DNA of 64,000 nt from Corynebacterium sp. NML98-0116 (GTDB lineage: Bacteria; Actinomycetota; Actinomycetes; Mycobacteriales; Mycobacteriaceae), in assembly GCF_001767255.1 (NCBI RefSeq), contig NZ_CP017639.1:454863-518862 (forward strand). Reading direction: 5' to 3'. Shown here piece by piece: positions 9,575-19,584 of the stretch (positions are counted from its first letter, which is position 1; each line of letters opens with the position of its first letter). The translations under genes and the position numbers were made by a program. The notes beneath the pieces were generated by a model that worked only from the letters and a program-made list of their open reading frames with translations, searched no databases and had not been told where the DNA came from.

Positions 9575-11695
9575 ATGACGAATTTCAGCGCGCAACCGCC
9601 AGTGGCAGCACAACACCCTACGACTCGCGTGTTTCATGGACGCGAGTTCGTCGATAATTATGAGTGGCTCCGGGACAAGCAGTCCCCGGAGACCATTGCC
9701 TATTTGGAGGCGGAGAACGCGTATACCGCGGAGGCGACCGCCCCGTTTGCCCCGCTCGCTGAGCAGGTTTACCAGGAGATGAAGTCTCGCATCAAGGAGA
9801 CTGATATGTCCGTGCCGCAGCGCAACGGCGACTGGTGGTACTACGGCCGCACCATCGAGGGTAAGAGCTACGGCGTGTCCTGCCGCGTGCGGGTCGGCGA
9901 CGACCCGTGGACGCCGCCGACGCTGCCGGAGGACGGCTCGCCGCTGCCGGGGGAGCAGGTGCTGCTTGACCTCAACGAGATGGCCGAGGGCCATGAGTTC
10001 TTCTCACTCGGCGCGTCAGCGGTATCTACGTCGGGGCGCTTGCTCGCCTTTTCGACGGATACCTCCGGCGACGAGCGCTTCGACCTGCGCATCAAGGACC
10101 TGGAGACCGGCGAGCTGCTGCCGGATACCATCGAAGGTGCCTTTTACGGCGCGACGTGGGCGGGGGAGCAGTACCTGTTTTACCTGCGCGTTGATGACGC
10201 GTGGCGCCCGCACCAGGTGTGGCGCCACGAGGTAGGCACGGCGGCGTCAGAGGACGTGCTGGTCTACCAGGAGGACGACGAGCGCTTCAACCTCGGCGTG
10301 GGCGGGGACCGCGCCGAGCAGTTCCTGTACATCGTGGCCAGCTCGAAGCTGACCAGCGAGTGGCGCGCGGTACCCCTGGAGACGCCGACCGCCGAGTTCG
10401 AGGTGCTGTGGCCGCGCGAGGAAGGCGTGGAGTACGACCTGGATTACGCGGAGCTCGCCGGGCGCGGGTACTGGGTGGTCACGCACAACGCCACCGGCCC
10501 CAACTTTGCAGTGGGGACCTGCCCGGTGGATGCGCGGGTGCCGCTGACTGAGCTGGAGACGTTCGTGGAGCACAGCGCGGACGTGCGCGTAGAGGGCGTC
10601 GATACGTACCGGGACTTCCTGTTTTGTGCCTACCGCTCGGGCGGCATTAGCAGGCTTGCGGTAGCGCCTGTGGAGGGGGACAACTTCGGCGCGCTGCGCG
10701 AGCTCGAGTTCGACGAGGAGCTCTACACCGTGGGCCTCGGCGGTAACCCTGAGTGGGACGCCCCGGTGGTGCGGCTGACCTACACCTCGTTTACGCAGCC
10801 TGCCCAGCTGTTCGACTACCAGGTGGCCACCCGCGGCGTGACGTTGCTGAAGCAGCAGGAGGTGCTCGGGGGCTACGACGCCGCCGACTACGTTGCCAGC
10901 CGCATGTGGGCTACGGCCGACGACGGAACCCAGGTGCCGATCTCCGTGGTGCACCGCGCGGACCTGGACATGACCCATCCGCACCCGACGCTGCTCTACG
11001 CCTACGGCTCCTACGAGTCCTCCGTGGACCCAGGCTTTTCCGGGGCGCGACTGTCGCTGCTGGACCGCGGCATGGTGTGGGCGTGCGCGCACGTGCGCGG
11101 CGGCGGCGAGATGGGCCGCGGCTGGTACGACAATGGCAAGATGCTCACGAAGAAGAACACGTTCACCGACTTCATCGCGTGCGCCGACGAGCTGGTGCGC
11201 GCGGGCGTGAGCTCCTACGACACGCTTGTGGCCGAGGGCGGATCGGCGGGCGGGATGCTGATGGGCGCGATTGCGAACATGGCCCCGGAGAAGTTCGCGG
11301 GCATCCAGGCGATCGTGCCGTTTGTGGACCCGCTGACCTCAATCCTCATGCCGGAGCTGCCGCTGACCGTGGTGGAGTGGGAGGAGTGGGGCGACCCGTA
11401 CCATGACCCGGAGGTGTACGACTACATGGCCTCCTACGCCCCGTATGAGAACATCACAGCCCAGCGCTACCCGGACATCCTTGCAGTGACCAGCCTGAAC
11501 GATACGCGCGTGCTGTACGTGGAGCCCGCGAAGTGGGTGGCGAAGCTGCGTGAGATAGCTACGGGCGGGGAGATTCTGCTTAAGACGGAGATGTCCGCCG
11601 GTCACGGCGGTGTGTCCGGCCGCTACGAGAAGTGGAAGCAGACCGCGTTCGAGTACGCCTGGACGCTCGTACACTCGGGGGCGTGCACCGTCTAG
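9575..11695 (+). CDS. ptrB: Oligopeptidase B-like serine peptidase (S9A family)
   Basis: 706 residues. An N-terminal seven-bladed propeller (~70-400) is followed by an alpha/beta-hydrolase domain with the triad Ser557 (EGGSAGGMLMG), Asp643 (SLNDTRV) and His677 (SAGHGGVSGRYEKW). The start of the catalytic domain shows HPTLLYAYGSYE and ACAHVRGGGEMGRGWYDNG. Family enzymes cut short peptides after basic residues in the cytoplasm. The ATG at 9575 is chosen over an earlier one in frame because TAGACT (9561-9566) lies 8 bases upstream. It sits inside the purine cluster without an obvious link to it. Confidence 0.9.
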   Translation: MTNFSAQPPVAAQHPTTRVFHGREFVDNYEWLRDKQSPETIAYLEAENAYTAEATAPFAPLAEQVYQEMKSRIKETDMSVPQRNGDWWYYGRTIEGKSYGVSCRVRVGDDPWTPPTLPEDGSPLPGEQVLLDLNEMAEGHEFFSLGASAVSTSGRLLAFSTDTSGDERFDLRIKDLETGELLPDTIEGAFYGATWAGEQYLFYLRVDDAWRPHQVWRHEVGTAASEDVLVYQEDDERFNLGVGGDRAEQFLYIVASSKLTSEWRAVPLETPTAEFEVLWPREEGVEYDLDYAELAGRGYWVVTHNATGPNFAVGTCPVDARVPLTELETFVEHSADVRVEGVDTYRDFLFCAYRSGGISRLAVAPVEGDNFGALRELEFDEELYTVGLGGNPEWDAPVVRLTYTSFTQPAQLFDYQVATRGVTLLKQQEVLGGYDAADYVASRMWATADDGTQVPISVVHRADLDMTHPHPTLLYAYGSYESSVDPGFSGARLSLLDRGMVWACAHVRGGGEMGRGWYDNGKMLTKKNTFTDFIACADELVRAGVSSYDTLVAEGGSAGGMLMGAIANMAPEKFAGIQAIVPFVDPLTSILMPELPLTVVEWEEWGDPYHDPEVYDYMASYAPYENITAQRYPDILAVTSLNDTRVLYVEPAKWVAKLREIATGGEILLKTEMSAGHGGVSGRYEKWKQTAFEYAWTLVHSGACTV

Positions 11696-11737
11696 CAGCC
11701 GCAAAATAAAGGACTCCCGCGGGAGGGATCCGTTCGT

Positions 11738-11743
11738 TATACT
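11738..11743 (+). promoter_or_regulatory. Candidate -10 of the purSQL promoter
   Basis: TATACT about 39 bases before the purS start, giving a short untranslated leader that ends in the GAAGGA ribosome binding site at 11772-11777. The palindrome GGACTCCCGCGGGAGGGATCC-like segment just upstream (11711-11731) may be the end of the preceding gene's transcript. Confidence 0.5.
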
Positions 11744-11782
11744 GTCTTCGTCGTAATGACCTCCGAGACACGAAGGATTCTC

Positions 11783-12013
11783 ATGGCAAAAGTCGTGGTA
11801 AATGTCATGCCTAAGGCTGAAATTTTGGATCCGCAGGGCCAAGCTGTCCTGCGAGCGCTGGGCAGAATCGGGGTGAACGGTGTCGAGGACGTGCGTCAGG
11901 GCAAGCGCTTTGAAATCGAAGTCGACGACACCGTGTCCGACGATGAGCTCAAGCGCGTCGCCGAAACCCTCTTGGCAAATATGGTGATTGAAGACTTCGA
12001 GGTTGTTCGATGA
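11783..12013 (+). CDS. purS: FGAM synthase, PurS subunit
   Basis: 76 residues ([20 protein letters not shown], then [17 protein letters not shown]). PurS is the small structural subunit that bridges PurQ and PurL in three-part formylglycinamidine ribonucleotide synthase. ATG 11783 is chosen over an earlier in-frame ATG at 11756 because GAAGGA lies 5 bases before it. The stop overlaps the purQ start in ATGA, indicating translational coupling. Confidence 0.95.
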   Translation: MAKVVVNVMPKAEILDPQGQAVLRALGRIGVNGVEDVRQGKRFEIEVDDTVSDDELKRVAETLLANMVIEDFEVVR

Positions 12014-12681
12014 CGGCAACCATCGGTGTAATCACGTTCCCAGGCACGCTCGACGACGTCGATGCGTTGCGTGCAGTTCGCCTGGCTGGCGCACAGCCGA
12101 AGTCGCTGTGGCACGCTGATGAAGATTTGACGGGTGTTGACGCCGTCGTGGTCCCCGGTGGGTTTTCCTACGGGGACTATTTGCGTTCCGGAGCCATCGC
12201 CGCGCAAGCCCCAATGATGGGCGCTGTGGTGGAGGCTGCGAAGAAGGGCATGCCGGTGCTGGGCATCTGCAACGGTTTCCAGATCCTCACCGAGGCTGGA
12301 CTGCTGCCGGGCGCGCTGACCCGCAATCAGCACCTGAACTTCTACTGCGTGGACACCTACCTTGAGGTGGCCAACGCGGAGACCGCGTGGACGAACCGCT
12401 TCAACGAGGGGGACAAGATCCTCGTGCCGGCGAAGCACGGCGAGGGCCGCTTCCAGGCGTCCGCCGAGACCATCGAGCAGCTGGAGAAGGAAGGCCGCGT
12501 GGTGTTCCGCTACACGGATAACTTCAACGGCTCTATCAACGCGATTGCTGGTGTGACGAGCGAAAACGGCCGCATCGTGGGGTTGATGCCGCACCCGGAG
12601 CACGCGATTGAGGCGCTTACGGGGCCGTCGACGGACGGGCTCGGGTTGTTCTTGTCCGCTATTTCTTCGATCGGAGCGTAG
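12010..12681 (+). CDS. purQ: FGAM synthase, glutaminase subunit
   Basis: 223 residues. The class I glutamine amidotransferase fold is clear: nucleophile Cys in [15 protein letters not shown], and the His-Glu pair in [13 protein letters not shown]. It supplies ammonia to PurL for conversion of FGAR to FGAM. The gene overlaps purS by four bases and is followed by purL seven bases later, forming a compact purSQL operon. Confidence 0.96.
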   Translation: MTATIGVITFPGTLDDVDALRAVRLAGAQPKSLWHADEDLTGVDAVVVPGGFSYGDYLRSGAIAAQAPMMGAVVEAAKKGMPVLGICNGFQILTEAGLLPGALTRNQHLNFYCVDTYLEVANAETAWTNRFNEGDKILVPAKHGEGRFQASAETIEQLEKEGRVVFRYTDNFNGSINAIAGVTSENGRIVGLMPHPEHAIEALTGPSTDGLGLFLSAISSIGA

Positions 12682-12688
12682 GGAAACA

Positions 12689-14962
12689 ATGACTGTACAT
12701 AATGACACGGTGGAGCACGCCGCGCAGACTCCTGAGCTGGAGCAGCCCTACGCGGAACTCGGCCTGAAGACCGACGAGTACGAAAAGATCAAGCGCATTC
12801 TGGGCCGCCGCCCGACGGATGCGGAGCTGACGGTGTACTCCGTCATGTGGTCCGAGCACTGCTCCTACAAGTCCTCCAAGGTGCACCTGCGCTACTTCGG
12901 GGAGACGATGACGGAGGAGATGGCGTCGAAAATTCTGGCCGGTATCGGCGAGAACGCGGGCGTCGTCGACATCGGTGACGGCGACGCGGTGACCTTCCGC
13001 GTGGAGAGCCACAACCACCCGTCCTTCGTGGAGCCCTACCAGGGTGCCGCGACGGGTGTGGGCGGCATTGTGCGCGACATCATGGCGATGGGCGCGCGCC
13101 CAATCGCGGTGATGGACCAGCTGCGCTTCGGCCCTGCTGACGCGCCGGACACCAAGCGAGTCCTGCCTGGCGTGGTGCACGGCGTTGGCGGCTACGGCAA
13201 CTCGCTGGGCCTGCCGAACATTGGCGGCGAGACCGTCTTCGACGAAGCATATGCGGGTAACCCGCTGGTCAACGCGCTGTGCGTGGGCACGCTCAAGGTC
13301 GAGGACCTGAAGCTGGCGTTCGCCTCCGGCACGGGCAACAAGGTGGTCCTCTTCGGCTCCCGCACGGGCCTTGACGGCATCGGCGGCGTGTCGGTGCTGG
13401 GCTCTGCGACCTTCGAGGAAGGCGAGGAGCGCAAGCTCCCAGCCGTCCAGGTTGGCGACCCGTTCGCGGAAAAGGTCCTCATCGAGTGCTGCCTGGAGCT
13501 GTACAAGGCCGGCGTTGTCGTCGGTATTCAGGACCTCGGTGGCGGCGGCTTGGCGTGTGCTACCTCCGAGCTGGCTGCGGCGGGCGACGGCGGCATGACC
13601 GTCAACCTGGACAACGTGCCACTGCGCGCGGCGAATATGAGCGCCGCCGAGATCCTGGCGTCCGAGTCCCAGGAGCGCATGTGCGCCGTGGTCACCCCTG
13701 AGAACGTGGATCGCTTCATGGAGATCTGCGCGAAGTGGGAGGTCGGTGCGGCCGTGATTGGTGAGGTCACCGATGAGAAGGACCGCTACCTCGTCTACCA
13801 CAAGGGCGAGCTGGTACTGGACGCGCCGCCGTCATCGATCGACGAAGGCCCGGTCTACGACCGCCCGTACGCGCGCCCCGAATGGCTTGATGGCGTGCAG
13901 GCGAAGGCGGACGTCGATACTTCGGAGGACCTGGAGGCTACCTGGCTGAAGATGGTTGCCTCCCCGGCGCTGTGCTCCCGCGACTTCATCACGCAGCAGT
14001 ACGACCGCTACGTGCGCGGCAATACCGTGCAGGCCCAGTACTCGGATGCGGGCGTGCTGCGCATCAACGAGGAGACCTCGCGCGGTGTGGCGATTTCCGC
14101 TGACGCGTCCGGCCGCTACTCCTACCTGGACCCGAACATGGGTGTGCGCCTCGCGCTTGCGGAGGCCTACCGCAATGTTGTGGTCACCGGCGCGAAGCCG
14201 GTCGCGGTGACGAACTGCCTCAACTTCGGTTCCCCTGAGAACCCCGACGTGATGTGGCAGTTCCGCGAAGCCGTCCACGGGCTTGCCGACGGCGCTGCTG
14301 AGCTGGAGATTCCGGTTTCCGGCGGCAACGTGTCCTTTTACAACCAGACCGGCGAGACCCCAATCCTGCCGACCCCAGTCGTGGGCGTGCTCGGCGTGAT
14401 CGAGGACGTCAACGATGCGATCCCGCACCGCCTGCCGAAGGGTGAGGGGCAGCAGACCCTGCTCGTGCTCGGCGACACCAAGGCCGAGTTCGGCGGCTCG
14501 GTGTGGCAAGACATCTCCGGCCAGGGCCTGAGCGGCCTGCCGCCGCAGGTAGACCTCGCGAACGAGGAGCGCCTCGGCGAGTTGCTGCACGCGAACAAGG
14601 ACATCCTCGCCGCGCACGACCTCTCAGAAGGTGGCCTGTCCCAGGCGGTCTTCGAGATGCTGCTTGGCTCCGGCAAGGGCGCCAAGCTGGATCTTTCGGC
14701 GGTCCACGAGGACGCGTTCACCGCGCTGTTCTCCGAGTCCGCCTCCCGCGTGCTCGTCGCGGTGGATCCGTCGCTTGTCGACGCCACCATCGAGCGCGCA
14801 AACGCCACCGGCGTCCCAGCGCACGTGTTGGGCACCACCACCGACGACGGCCAGATCACCTTCGGTGAGCACTCCGTCGCCGTGGCCGCGCTGGCCGACG
14901 CGTGGGCGAATACGTTGCCGGCACTGTTCGGCAACGCGACGGCCCCGAACGCCGCGCTGTAA
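12689..14962 (+). CDS. purL: FGAM synthase, large subunit (PurL, small type)
   Basis: 757 residues, the length of the small-type PurL that needs PurS and PurQ. Motifs: [13 protein letters not shown] near the N-terminus, [43 protein letters not shown], and a second AIRS-like half with [26 protein letters not shown] and [13 protein letters not shown] 12689 is preceded by GTAGGGAAACA, a modest ribosome binding site. It ends ten bases before the convergent lipoprotein gene with no terminator visible. Confidence 0.96.
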   Translation: MTVHNDTVEHAAQTPELEQPYAELGLKTDEYEKIKRILGRRPTDAELTVYSVMWSEHCSYKSSKVHLRYFGETMTEEMASKILAGIGENAGVVDIGDGDAVTFRVESHNHPSFVEPYQGAATGVGGIVRDIMAMGARPIAVMDQLRFGPADAPDTKRVLPGVVHGVGGYGNSLGLPNIGGETVFDEAYAGNPLVNALCVGTLKVEDLKLAFASGTGNKVVLFGSRTGLDGIGGVSVLGSATFEEGEERKLPAVQVGDPFAEKVLIECCLELYKAGVVVGIQDLGGGGLACATSELAAAGDGGMTVNLDNVPLRAANMSAAEILASESQERMCAVVTPENVDRFMEICAKWEVGAAVIGEVTDEKDRYLVYHKGELVLDAPPSSIDEGPVYDRPYARPEWLDGVQAKADVDTSEDLEATWLKMVASPALCSRDFITQQYDRYVRGNTVQAQYSDAGVLRINEETSRGVAISADASGRYSYLDPNMGVRLALAEAYRNVVVTGAKPVAVTNCLNFGSPENPDVMWQFREAVHGLADGAAELEIPVSGGNVSFYNQTGETPILPTPVVGVLGVIEDVNDAIPHRLPKGEGQQTLLVLGDTKAEFGGSVWQDISGQGLSGLPPQVDLANEERLGELLHANKDILAAHDLSEGGLSQAVFEMLLGSGKGAKLDLSAVHEDAFTALFSESASRVLVAVDPSLVDATIERANATGVPAHVLGTTTDDGQITFGEHSVAVAALADAWANTLPALFGNATAPNAAL

Positions 14963-14972
14963 CTAACGCGAT

Positions 14973-15575
14973 TTAGAGGTTATGCCGCCAGGTCATCACG
15001 GTGCCTGGCGGCGTTTCCATGCGCAGGCCCGTTGCCTCAACACCTGGCTGGCCTGCGTCGTCGACGGAGAAGCTGACGAAGGTCTGGTTGTAGGTCTGAT
15101 TGGGAACGAGCGCCTGCGGGTCCCGTGGCAAGACCGGGAGGTCTACGGTGTCGCAGAGCTGGGTGGCAAAGTTGCGCACGCGGTTCGCCGCCACGTTGCC
15201 TTCGCCGACGATGGTGATGTCGGGGCTGGCTACGCTTTCGTCGGGGCTGTCGCCTGCGGTGCCGCCGGTGTAGACGTAGCTGATGTCGAAGCAGCGCAGC
15301 TGGGTCACGTCGGCGAGCGCGGTGTCGGCGTTGGTGTAGTCGCCGACGCGGCTGCGTGCCTCCTGTCCTGAGATGACGCGGGGGTTCTCTACGCGGGCCC
15401 GGAAGTGGTACGCCCCGCCCTTATCGCCGAGGAGCGTGACGGCGGCGGACTGGCGGAACTGCAGCGCGGTCGCCGTCTTCGGCTGGGGCGCCGCGCAGCC
15501 CGCCATCGACCCGGCGAGGCAGCCCACAGAGGCCAGCAGCGCAGCGGTTCGCTTCAGCACTGACATAGCCGCCAC
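14973..15575 (-). CDS. Secreted lipoprotein of unknown function
   Basis: 200 residues. A signal peptide (VLKRTAALLASVGCLAGSMA) ends in the lipobox AGSMAGC, so the mature protein should be anchored to the outer face of the membrane by a lipidated cysteine. The mature part has beta-rich segments (TALQFRQSAAVTLLGDKG, YHFRARVENPRVISG, TYNQTFVSFSVDDAGQ) but no family I recognise. The GTG start overlaps the stop of the thioesterase gene in TAGTG, so the two are translationally coupled; ATG 15566 is the alternative start. It converges on purL. Confidence 0.75.
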   Translation of the reverse strand: MAAMSVLKRTAALLASVGCLAGSMAGCAAPQPKTATALQFRQSAAVTLLGDKGGAYHFRARVENPRVISGQEARSRVGDYTNADTALADVTQLRCFDISYVYTGGTAGDSPDESVASPDITIVGEGNVAANRVRNFATQLCDTVDLPVLPRDPQALVPNQTYNQTFVSFSVDDAGQPGVEATGLRMETPPGTVMTWRHNL

Positions 15576-16555
15576 TAGTCGACGCGCTGCTGCGCATCGT
15601 CTGGGCGCACCAGCGGCTCCGGCTCGTACTGTGCCCGCAGGTCCTTGAGCGTCTGCGTGTGCTCCCAGAGGCGCTTGTCCTCGTCCGTGACTGGGGTGAA
15701 CTTGCGCGCGGCCAGTGGATTGCCGTCGATGTCAATGCCGATGTAGGTCACCGTGGCGTGAATCGCGTTCTGGAGCGACTCGCGTCCGCCGCGCGGGTCC
15801 CCCGATCGAACAAAGATGGAGGTATGCATCGAGCGCGCATCCGTCCTGGTCAGGCGCGCTTCTACCTCGATGAGGTCGCCGATGTGGATCGGCTTGTAGA
15901 AGCGGATGCCGCCCGCGTACACCGCTGCGGTGCGTTCCCCGGACCACTCCATCGTGCAGGCCATGCCGGCTTCATCGATCCACTCCATGGCGGTGCCGCC
16001 GTGCACATCGCCGCCCCAGTTGATGTCGGTCGGCTTCGCCAGGAAGCGGTGGATGGTGCGTGGTGCGGTGGAGTCGTCCGTGTAGGTCTGCTCCAGCATG
16101 GACGCCTCGATGGCCTTGCGCAGGTCGATGCGGGAGATCGCGGCGGCTTCCACGCGGCGCTCCTCATCGGTCTCAGGCGTAAATGTCGGCACCGGGGTTG
16201 GGCGCCCAGCTGCATCCTTTGCCACGAAAATCACCAGGCAGTCGCACGCGCGGGTGAAAACACCTTCTCGTGGGTCTGCCGAGAGCACCTCGTTGACGAT
16301 GTGCATGGAGGTGCGGCCAGTCATCGCGATCCGGGAACGGACCTCCACAATGTGACCCGACGGAATCGGTCGGGTGAAGTGGATGTGGCCGACGTAGGCA
16401 GTCACGCAGTAGGTCGAAGACCACTGCGCGGCACACGCGTATGCCGCCTTGTCGATCCACTGCAACACACGGCCACCGGAGACGCCCTGGGCGCCCGCGT
16501 GGAGAACATCTGTAGGAGCCGCCATGAAACGCAGCGTGATGGAAGGAGACTTCAT
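15575..16555 (-). CDS. Acyl-CoA thioesterase with two hotdog domains
   Basis: 326 residues from MKSPSITLRFMAAPTDVLHA. Two tandem hotdog domains of the acyl-CoA hydrolase type are seen: the first with GGRVLQWIDKAAYACA and YVGHIHFTRPIPSGHIVEV, the second with GGDVHGGTAMEWIDEAGMACTMEW and AGGIRFYKPIHIGDLIEVEARL. It should hydrolyse acyl-CoA thioesters to free acids and CoA; the chain length is not predictable. The open frame extends upstream to 16894, but that part overlaps the opposite gene; ATG 16555 aligns with family N-termini and lies near the candidate -10 ATAATA at 16567-16572 (minus strand TATTAT). Confidence 0.85.
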   Translation of the reverse strand: MKSPSITLRFMAAPTDVLHAGAQGVSGGRVLQWIDKAAYACAAQWSSTYCVTAYVGHIHFTRPIPSGHIVEVRSRIAMTGRTSMHIVNEVLSADPREGVFTRACDCLVIFVAKDAAGRPTPVPTFTPETDEERRVEAAAISRIDLRKAIEASMLEQTYTDDSTAPRTIHRFLAKPTDINWGGDVHGGTAMEWIDEAGMACTMEWSGERTAAVYAGGIRFYKPIHIGDLIEVEARLTRTDARSMHTSIFVRSGDPRGGRESLQNAIHATVTYIGIDIDGNPLAARKFTPVTDEDKRLWEHTQTLKDLRAQYEPEPLVRPDDAQQRVD

Positions 16556-16565
16556 GGCACCACAG

Positions 16566-16572
16566 CATAATA
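16566..16572. promoter_or_regulatory. Shared, near-symmetric -10 region between thioesterase and SCP-like genes
   Basis: The bases CATAATA read as CATAAT on the plus strand (9 bases before the ATG at 16581) and as TATTAT on the minus strand (11 bases before the ATG at 16555). The two start codons are only 25 bases apart, so the two promoters must use the same bases. Confidence 0.5.
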
Positions 16573-16580
16573 TGAAATCC

Positions 16581-16991
16581 ATGGCACAGAGGAAGGCACC
16601 GAAGAAGACAGAGGTGGACCCGGCAGCGACTCGAGCGGCCGTCTTGGCAATCAAGGACTGGTTGTTGGACGAAGAGGGCGTCGATAAGCCCGGCAGGGCG
16701 CTGCTTGCCGACGCCGTGCGACGCACCGCCCGCACCCTCGCCCACGAGATGCCCGGGCACACAGTAGAGCTGCGAGTACCCCCGTTTGTTGCGGTGCAGT
16801 GCGTCGAAGGCCCCCGCCACACCCGCGGCACCCCGCCCAACGTTGTGGAAATGGACCCGACCACCTGGCTGCGAATCGCCACAGGTTGTGCCACTTTCGA
16901 GGAAGAAGTTCGCGCCGGGCGTATCGACGCCTCCGGCTCCCGAGCCCACGAAGTCCAAAAAGGGCTGCCCGTTCTACCCCTTCACCCCTAG
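16581..16991 (+). CDS. Sterol carrier protein-like small protein
   Basis: 136 residues from MAQRKAPKKTEVDPAATRAA. The C-terminal half (ELRVPPFVAVQCVEGPRHTRGTPPNVVEMDPTTWLRIATG) has the form of the sterol-carrier/SCP2-like fold found in actinobacterial proteins next to purF. Such domains bind lipids in better-studied proteins; the ligand here is unknown. Starts at 16572 or 16554 are possible in the same frame. It lies 21 bases before purF. Only the family resemblance is supported. Confidence 0.65.
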   Translation: MAQRKAPKKTEVDPAATRAAVLAIKDWLLDEEGVDKPGRALLADAVRRTARTLAHEMPGHTVELRVPPFVAVQCVEGPRHTRGTPPNVVEMDPTTWLRIATGCATFEEEVRAGRIDASGSRAHEVQKGLPVLPLHP

Positions 16992-17012
16992 GTGTTCGTT
17001 AGAGTAGAGCAC

Positions 17013-18506
17013 GTGCGAACCGAAGAGGAATACATCGGGGATGACACGCCGCGCGAAGAATGCGGTGTGTTCGGCGTCTGGGCGCCCGGTGAAGACGTAT
17101 CAAAACTGACATATTTCGGACTATTTGCCCTCCAGCACCGCGGCCAAGAAGGCGCAGGTATCGCTGTGGGCGACCACGACCAAGTGGTGGTGTTCAAAGA
17201 CATCGGGCTGGTCAGCCAAATCTTTGACGAGCCGACGCTCGGCGCGTTGCAAGGCGACGTCGCCATCGGCCACACCCGGTACTCCACGGCGGGCAATAAC
17301 TCGTGGGACAACGTGCAGCCGATGTACCGCGTCAGCCCCAACGGCACCGACGTCGCGCTGGCACACAACGGCAACCTGACCAACTACGTGGAGCTGCAGC
17401 GCGAAGCCGTGGAGCGCAAGCTCATCCCCGCCGACGGGGTAGAGGGCCAGGGCTCCTCCTCCGACACGGCGGTCGTCTCCGCCCTGCTTGCCGACGCCAT
17501 CCGCGACGACGTCACCCTCCTGGAATCCGCGCGCCAACTCCTGCCGCGCGTCAAGGGTGCGTTCTGCTTCATGGTGACCGACGGTAAAACCCTCTACGCG
17601 GCCCGCGACCCACACGGCGTGCGCCCACTGTGCCTCGGCCGCCTGGAACGCGGCTGGGTCGTCGCATCCGAAACGTGTGCGCTGGACATCGTGGGCGCCT
17701 CCTTCGTCCGCGACATCGAACCAGGCGAGCTCATCGCCATCGACGAGACCGGCGTCCACTCCGAGCGCTTCGCCGACGCACCGCACGCGCACTGCGTGTT
17801 CGAGTACGTCTACGTCGCCCGGCCCGACTCAGTTGTCGACGGCCAATCCGTCAACAGCGCCCGCATCGACATCGGGCGCCGCCTGGCCCGCGTCGCACCC
17901 GTCGACGTTGACCTGGTCATGCCGGTCCCAGAGTCCGGCACCCCGGCAGCAATCGGCTACGCCGAGGAGTCCGGCATCCCGTTTAAGCAGGGCATGATGA
18001 AGAACGCCTACGTGGGCCGCACCTTCATCCAGCCCTCGGACACGCTGCGCCAGTTGGGCCTGCGACTGAAGCTCAACCCGGTGCGCGAAGTCATCGAGGG
18101 TAAGAAGCTCGTCGTCGTGGATGACTCCATCGTGCGCGGCAACACCCAGCGCAAACTGATCCGGATGCTGCGCGAGGCCGGCGCCGCCGAAGTGCACGTG
18201 CGCATCGCTTCGCCACCAGTGAAGTGGCCGTGCTTCTACGGCATCGACTTCGCCAGCCCCGGCGAGCTCATCGCCAACCACGGGCGCGGCGGCAACGAAG
18301 AAGTCGTCGCCGAGTCCATCAGGACCATGGTGGGTGCGGACTCCCTGGCGTTCGTCACCACCGAGGACATGATCGCCTCCACCAACCAGCCAGCCTCCAA
18401 CCTCTGCGCGGCCTGCTTTACCGGCGAGTACCCACTCGGGCTCCCGGAGGGCAACCACAACGCAGATCTTGTTCGTCGTCTTCAGAAAGGTGAAAACGCA
18501 TCATGA
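17013..18506 (+). CDS. purF: Amidophosphoribosyltransferase
   Basis: 497 residues from GTG 17013. It makes phosphoribosylamine from PRPP and glutamine, the first committed purine step. A 16-residue propeptide (VRTEEEYIGDDTPREE) precedes the catalytic Cys17 of the glutaminase domain (CGVFGVW), as in PurF proteins that are matured by cleavage. The PRPP loop is KLVVVDDSIVRGNT, and metal-cluster-type cysteines occur in PVKWPCFYG and NLCAACFTGEYP. An earlier GTG (16992) is in frame, but TAGAGT (17000-17005) lies 7 bases before 17013, indicating a leaderless start. The stop overlaps purM in ATGA. Confidence 0.95.
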   Translation: MRTEEEYIGDDTPREECGVFGVWAPGEDVSKLTYFGLFALQHRGQEGAGIAVGDHDQVVVFKDIGLVSQIFDEPTLGALQGDVAIGHTRYSTAGNNSWDNVQPMYRVSPNGTDVALAHNGNLTNYVELQREAVERKLIPADGVEGQGSSSDTAVVSALLADAIRDDVTLLESARQLLPRVKGAFCFMVTDGKTLYAARDPHGVRPLCLGRLERGWVVASETCALDIVGASFVRDIEPGELIAIDETGVHSERFADAPHAHCVFEYVYVARPDSVVDGQSVNSARIDIGRRLARVAPVDVDLVMPVPESGTPAAIGYAEESGIPFKQGMMKNAYVGRTFIQPSDTLRQLGLRLKLNPVREVIEGKKLVVVDDSIVRGNTQRKLIRMLREAGAAEVHVRIASPPVKWPCFYGIDFASPGELIANHGRGGNEEVVAESIRTMVGADSLAFVTTEDMIASTNQPASNLCAACFTGEYPLGLPEGNHNADLVRRLQKGENAS

Positions 18507-19576
18507 CCCACCACAACACCCCAGCTGACTCGGGCGTGTCCTACGAGGCCGCAGGTGTCTCCATCGAAGCCGGCGACAAGGCCGTAGAGTTGCTCGCGCC
18601 TCTTGCCAAGCGTGCCTCCCGCCCAGAGGTCCAGGGTGGCATCGGCGGCTTCGCCGGCCTGTTCGCCTTGGGCAAGTACAAGGAGCCGCTGCTCGCGGCC
18701 GGATCCGACGGCGTCGGCACCAAGCTGGCCGTCGCTCAGGCGATGGACAAGCACGACACCATCGGCATCGACCTGGTCGCCATGTGCGTCGACGACCTCG
18801 TCGTCTGCGGTGCCGAACCACTCTTCCTGCAGGACTACATCGCAATCGGCAAGGTCATTCCCGAGAAGGTCGCTGACATCGTTTCCGGCATCGCCGAGGG
18901 CTGCGTCCAGGCAGGCTGCGCCCTGCTCGGTGGCGAGACCGCGGAGCACCCAGGCGTCATGGACGTCAACGACTACGACGTCTCCGCCACCGCAATCGGC
19001 GTCGTCGAAGCTTCCGAGCTCCTCGGCCCAGACAAGGTCCGCGAGGGCGACACCATCATCGCGATGGCGTCCTCCGGCCTGCACTCCAACGGCTACTCAC
19101 TCGCACGCTACGTGCTGCTCGAGCGCGCCGGCCTGCCTCTCGACGGCCACGTCGACGCCCTCGGCCGCACCCTCGGCGAGGAGCTCTTGGAACCAACCAA
19201 GATCTACGCCCTTGACTGCCTGGCGCTTGCCAAGGAGTGCGACGTGCGTACGTTCTGCCACGTCACCGGAGGTGGCCTGGCCGGCAACATGGAGCGCATC
19301 ATCCCTGAAGGCCTGGTCGCAGACATGGACCGCTCCACCTGGACCCCCGGTCCGATCTTCCAGACCATCCAATCCGTCGGCGACGTCCCCGTCGAGGAGA
19401 TGGAGAAGACCTTCAACATGGGTATCGGCATGGTGGCCGTCGTGGCACCAGAAGCGCGTGACCAGGCGTTGGCGCTGCTGAAGGACCGCGGCATCGACAG
19501 CTGGGTCCTCGGCGAGGTCCGCACGGCCGAGGCCGGGGAGGATGCCCGCGCGGTACTTCGGGGCCAGCATTCTTAG
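18503..19576 (+). CDS. purM: AIR synthase
   Basis: 357 residues. Phosphoribosylformylglycinamidine cyclo-ligase closes the imidazole ring to give AIR. Signature parts: GSDGVGTKLAVAQAMDKHDTIGIDLVAMCVDDLV, LGGETAEHPGVM, SSGLHSNGYSLARYV, CHVTGGGLAGNMERIIPEG and FNMGIGMVAVV. It overlaps purF by four bases, so the two are translated together. It is followed by a 378-base gap with the composite repeat element. Confidence 0.96.
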   Translation: MTHHNTPADSGVSYEAAGVSIEAGDKAVELLAPLAKRASRPEVQGGIGGFAGLFALGKYKEPLLAAGSDGVGTKLAVAQAMDKHDTIGIDLVAMCVDDLVVCGAEPLFLQDYIAIGKVIPEKVADIVSGIAEGCVQAGCALLGGETAEHPGVMDVNDYDVSATAIGVVEASELLGPDKVREGDTIIAMASSGLHSNGYSLARYVLLERAGLPLDGHVDALGRTLGEELLEPTKIYALDCLALAKECDVRTFCHVTGGGLAGNMERIIPEGLVADMDRSTWTPGPIFQTIQSVGDVPVEEMEKTFNMGIGMVAVVAPEARDQALALLKDRGIDSWVLGEVRTAEAGEDARAVLRGQHS

Positions 19577-19584
19577 GAATCACG

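Noticed and set aside
10247..11092. 281-codon minus-strand ORF inside ptrB
   Set aside because: It is histidine/arginine/valine-rich shadow sequence of a well-supported peptidase gene.
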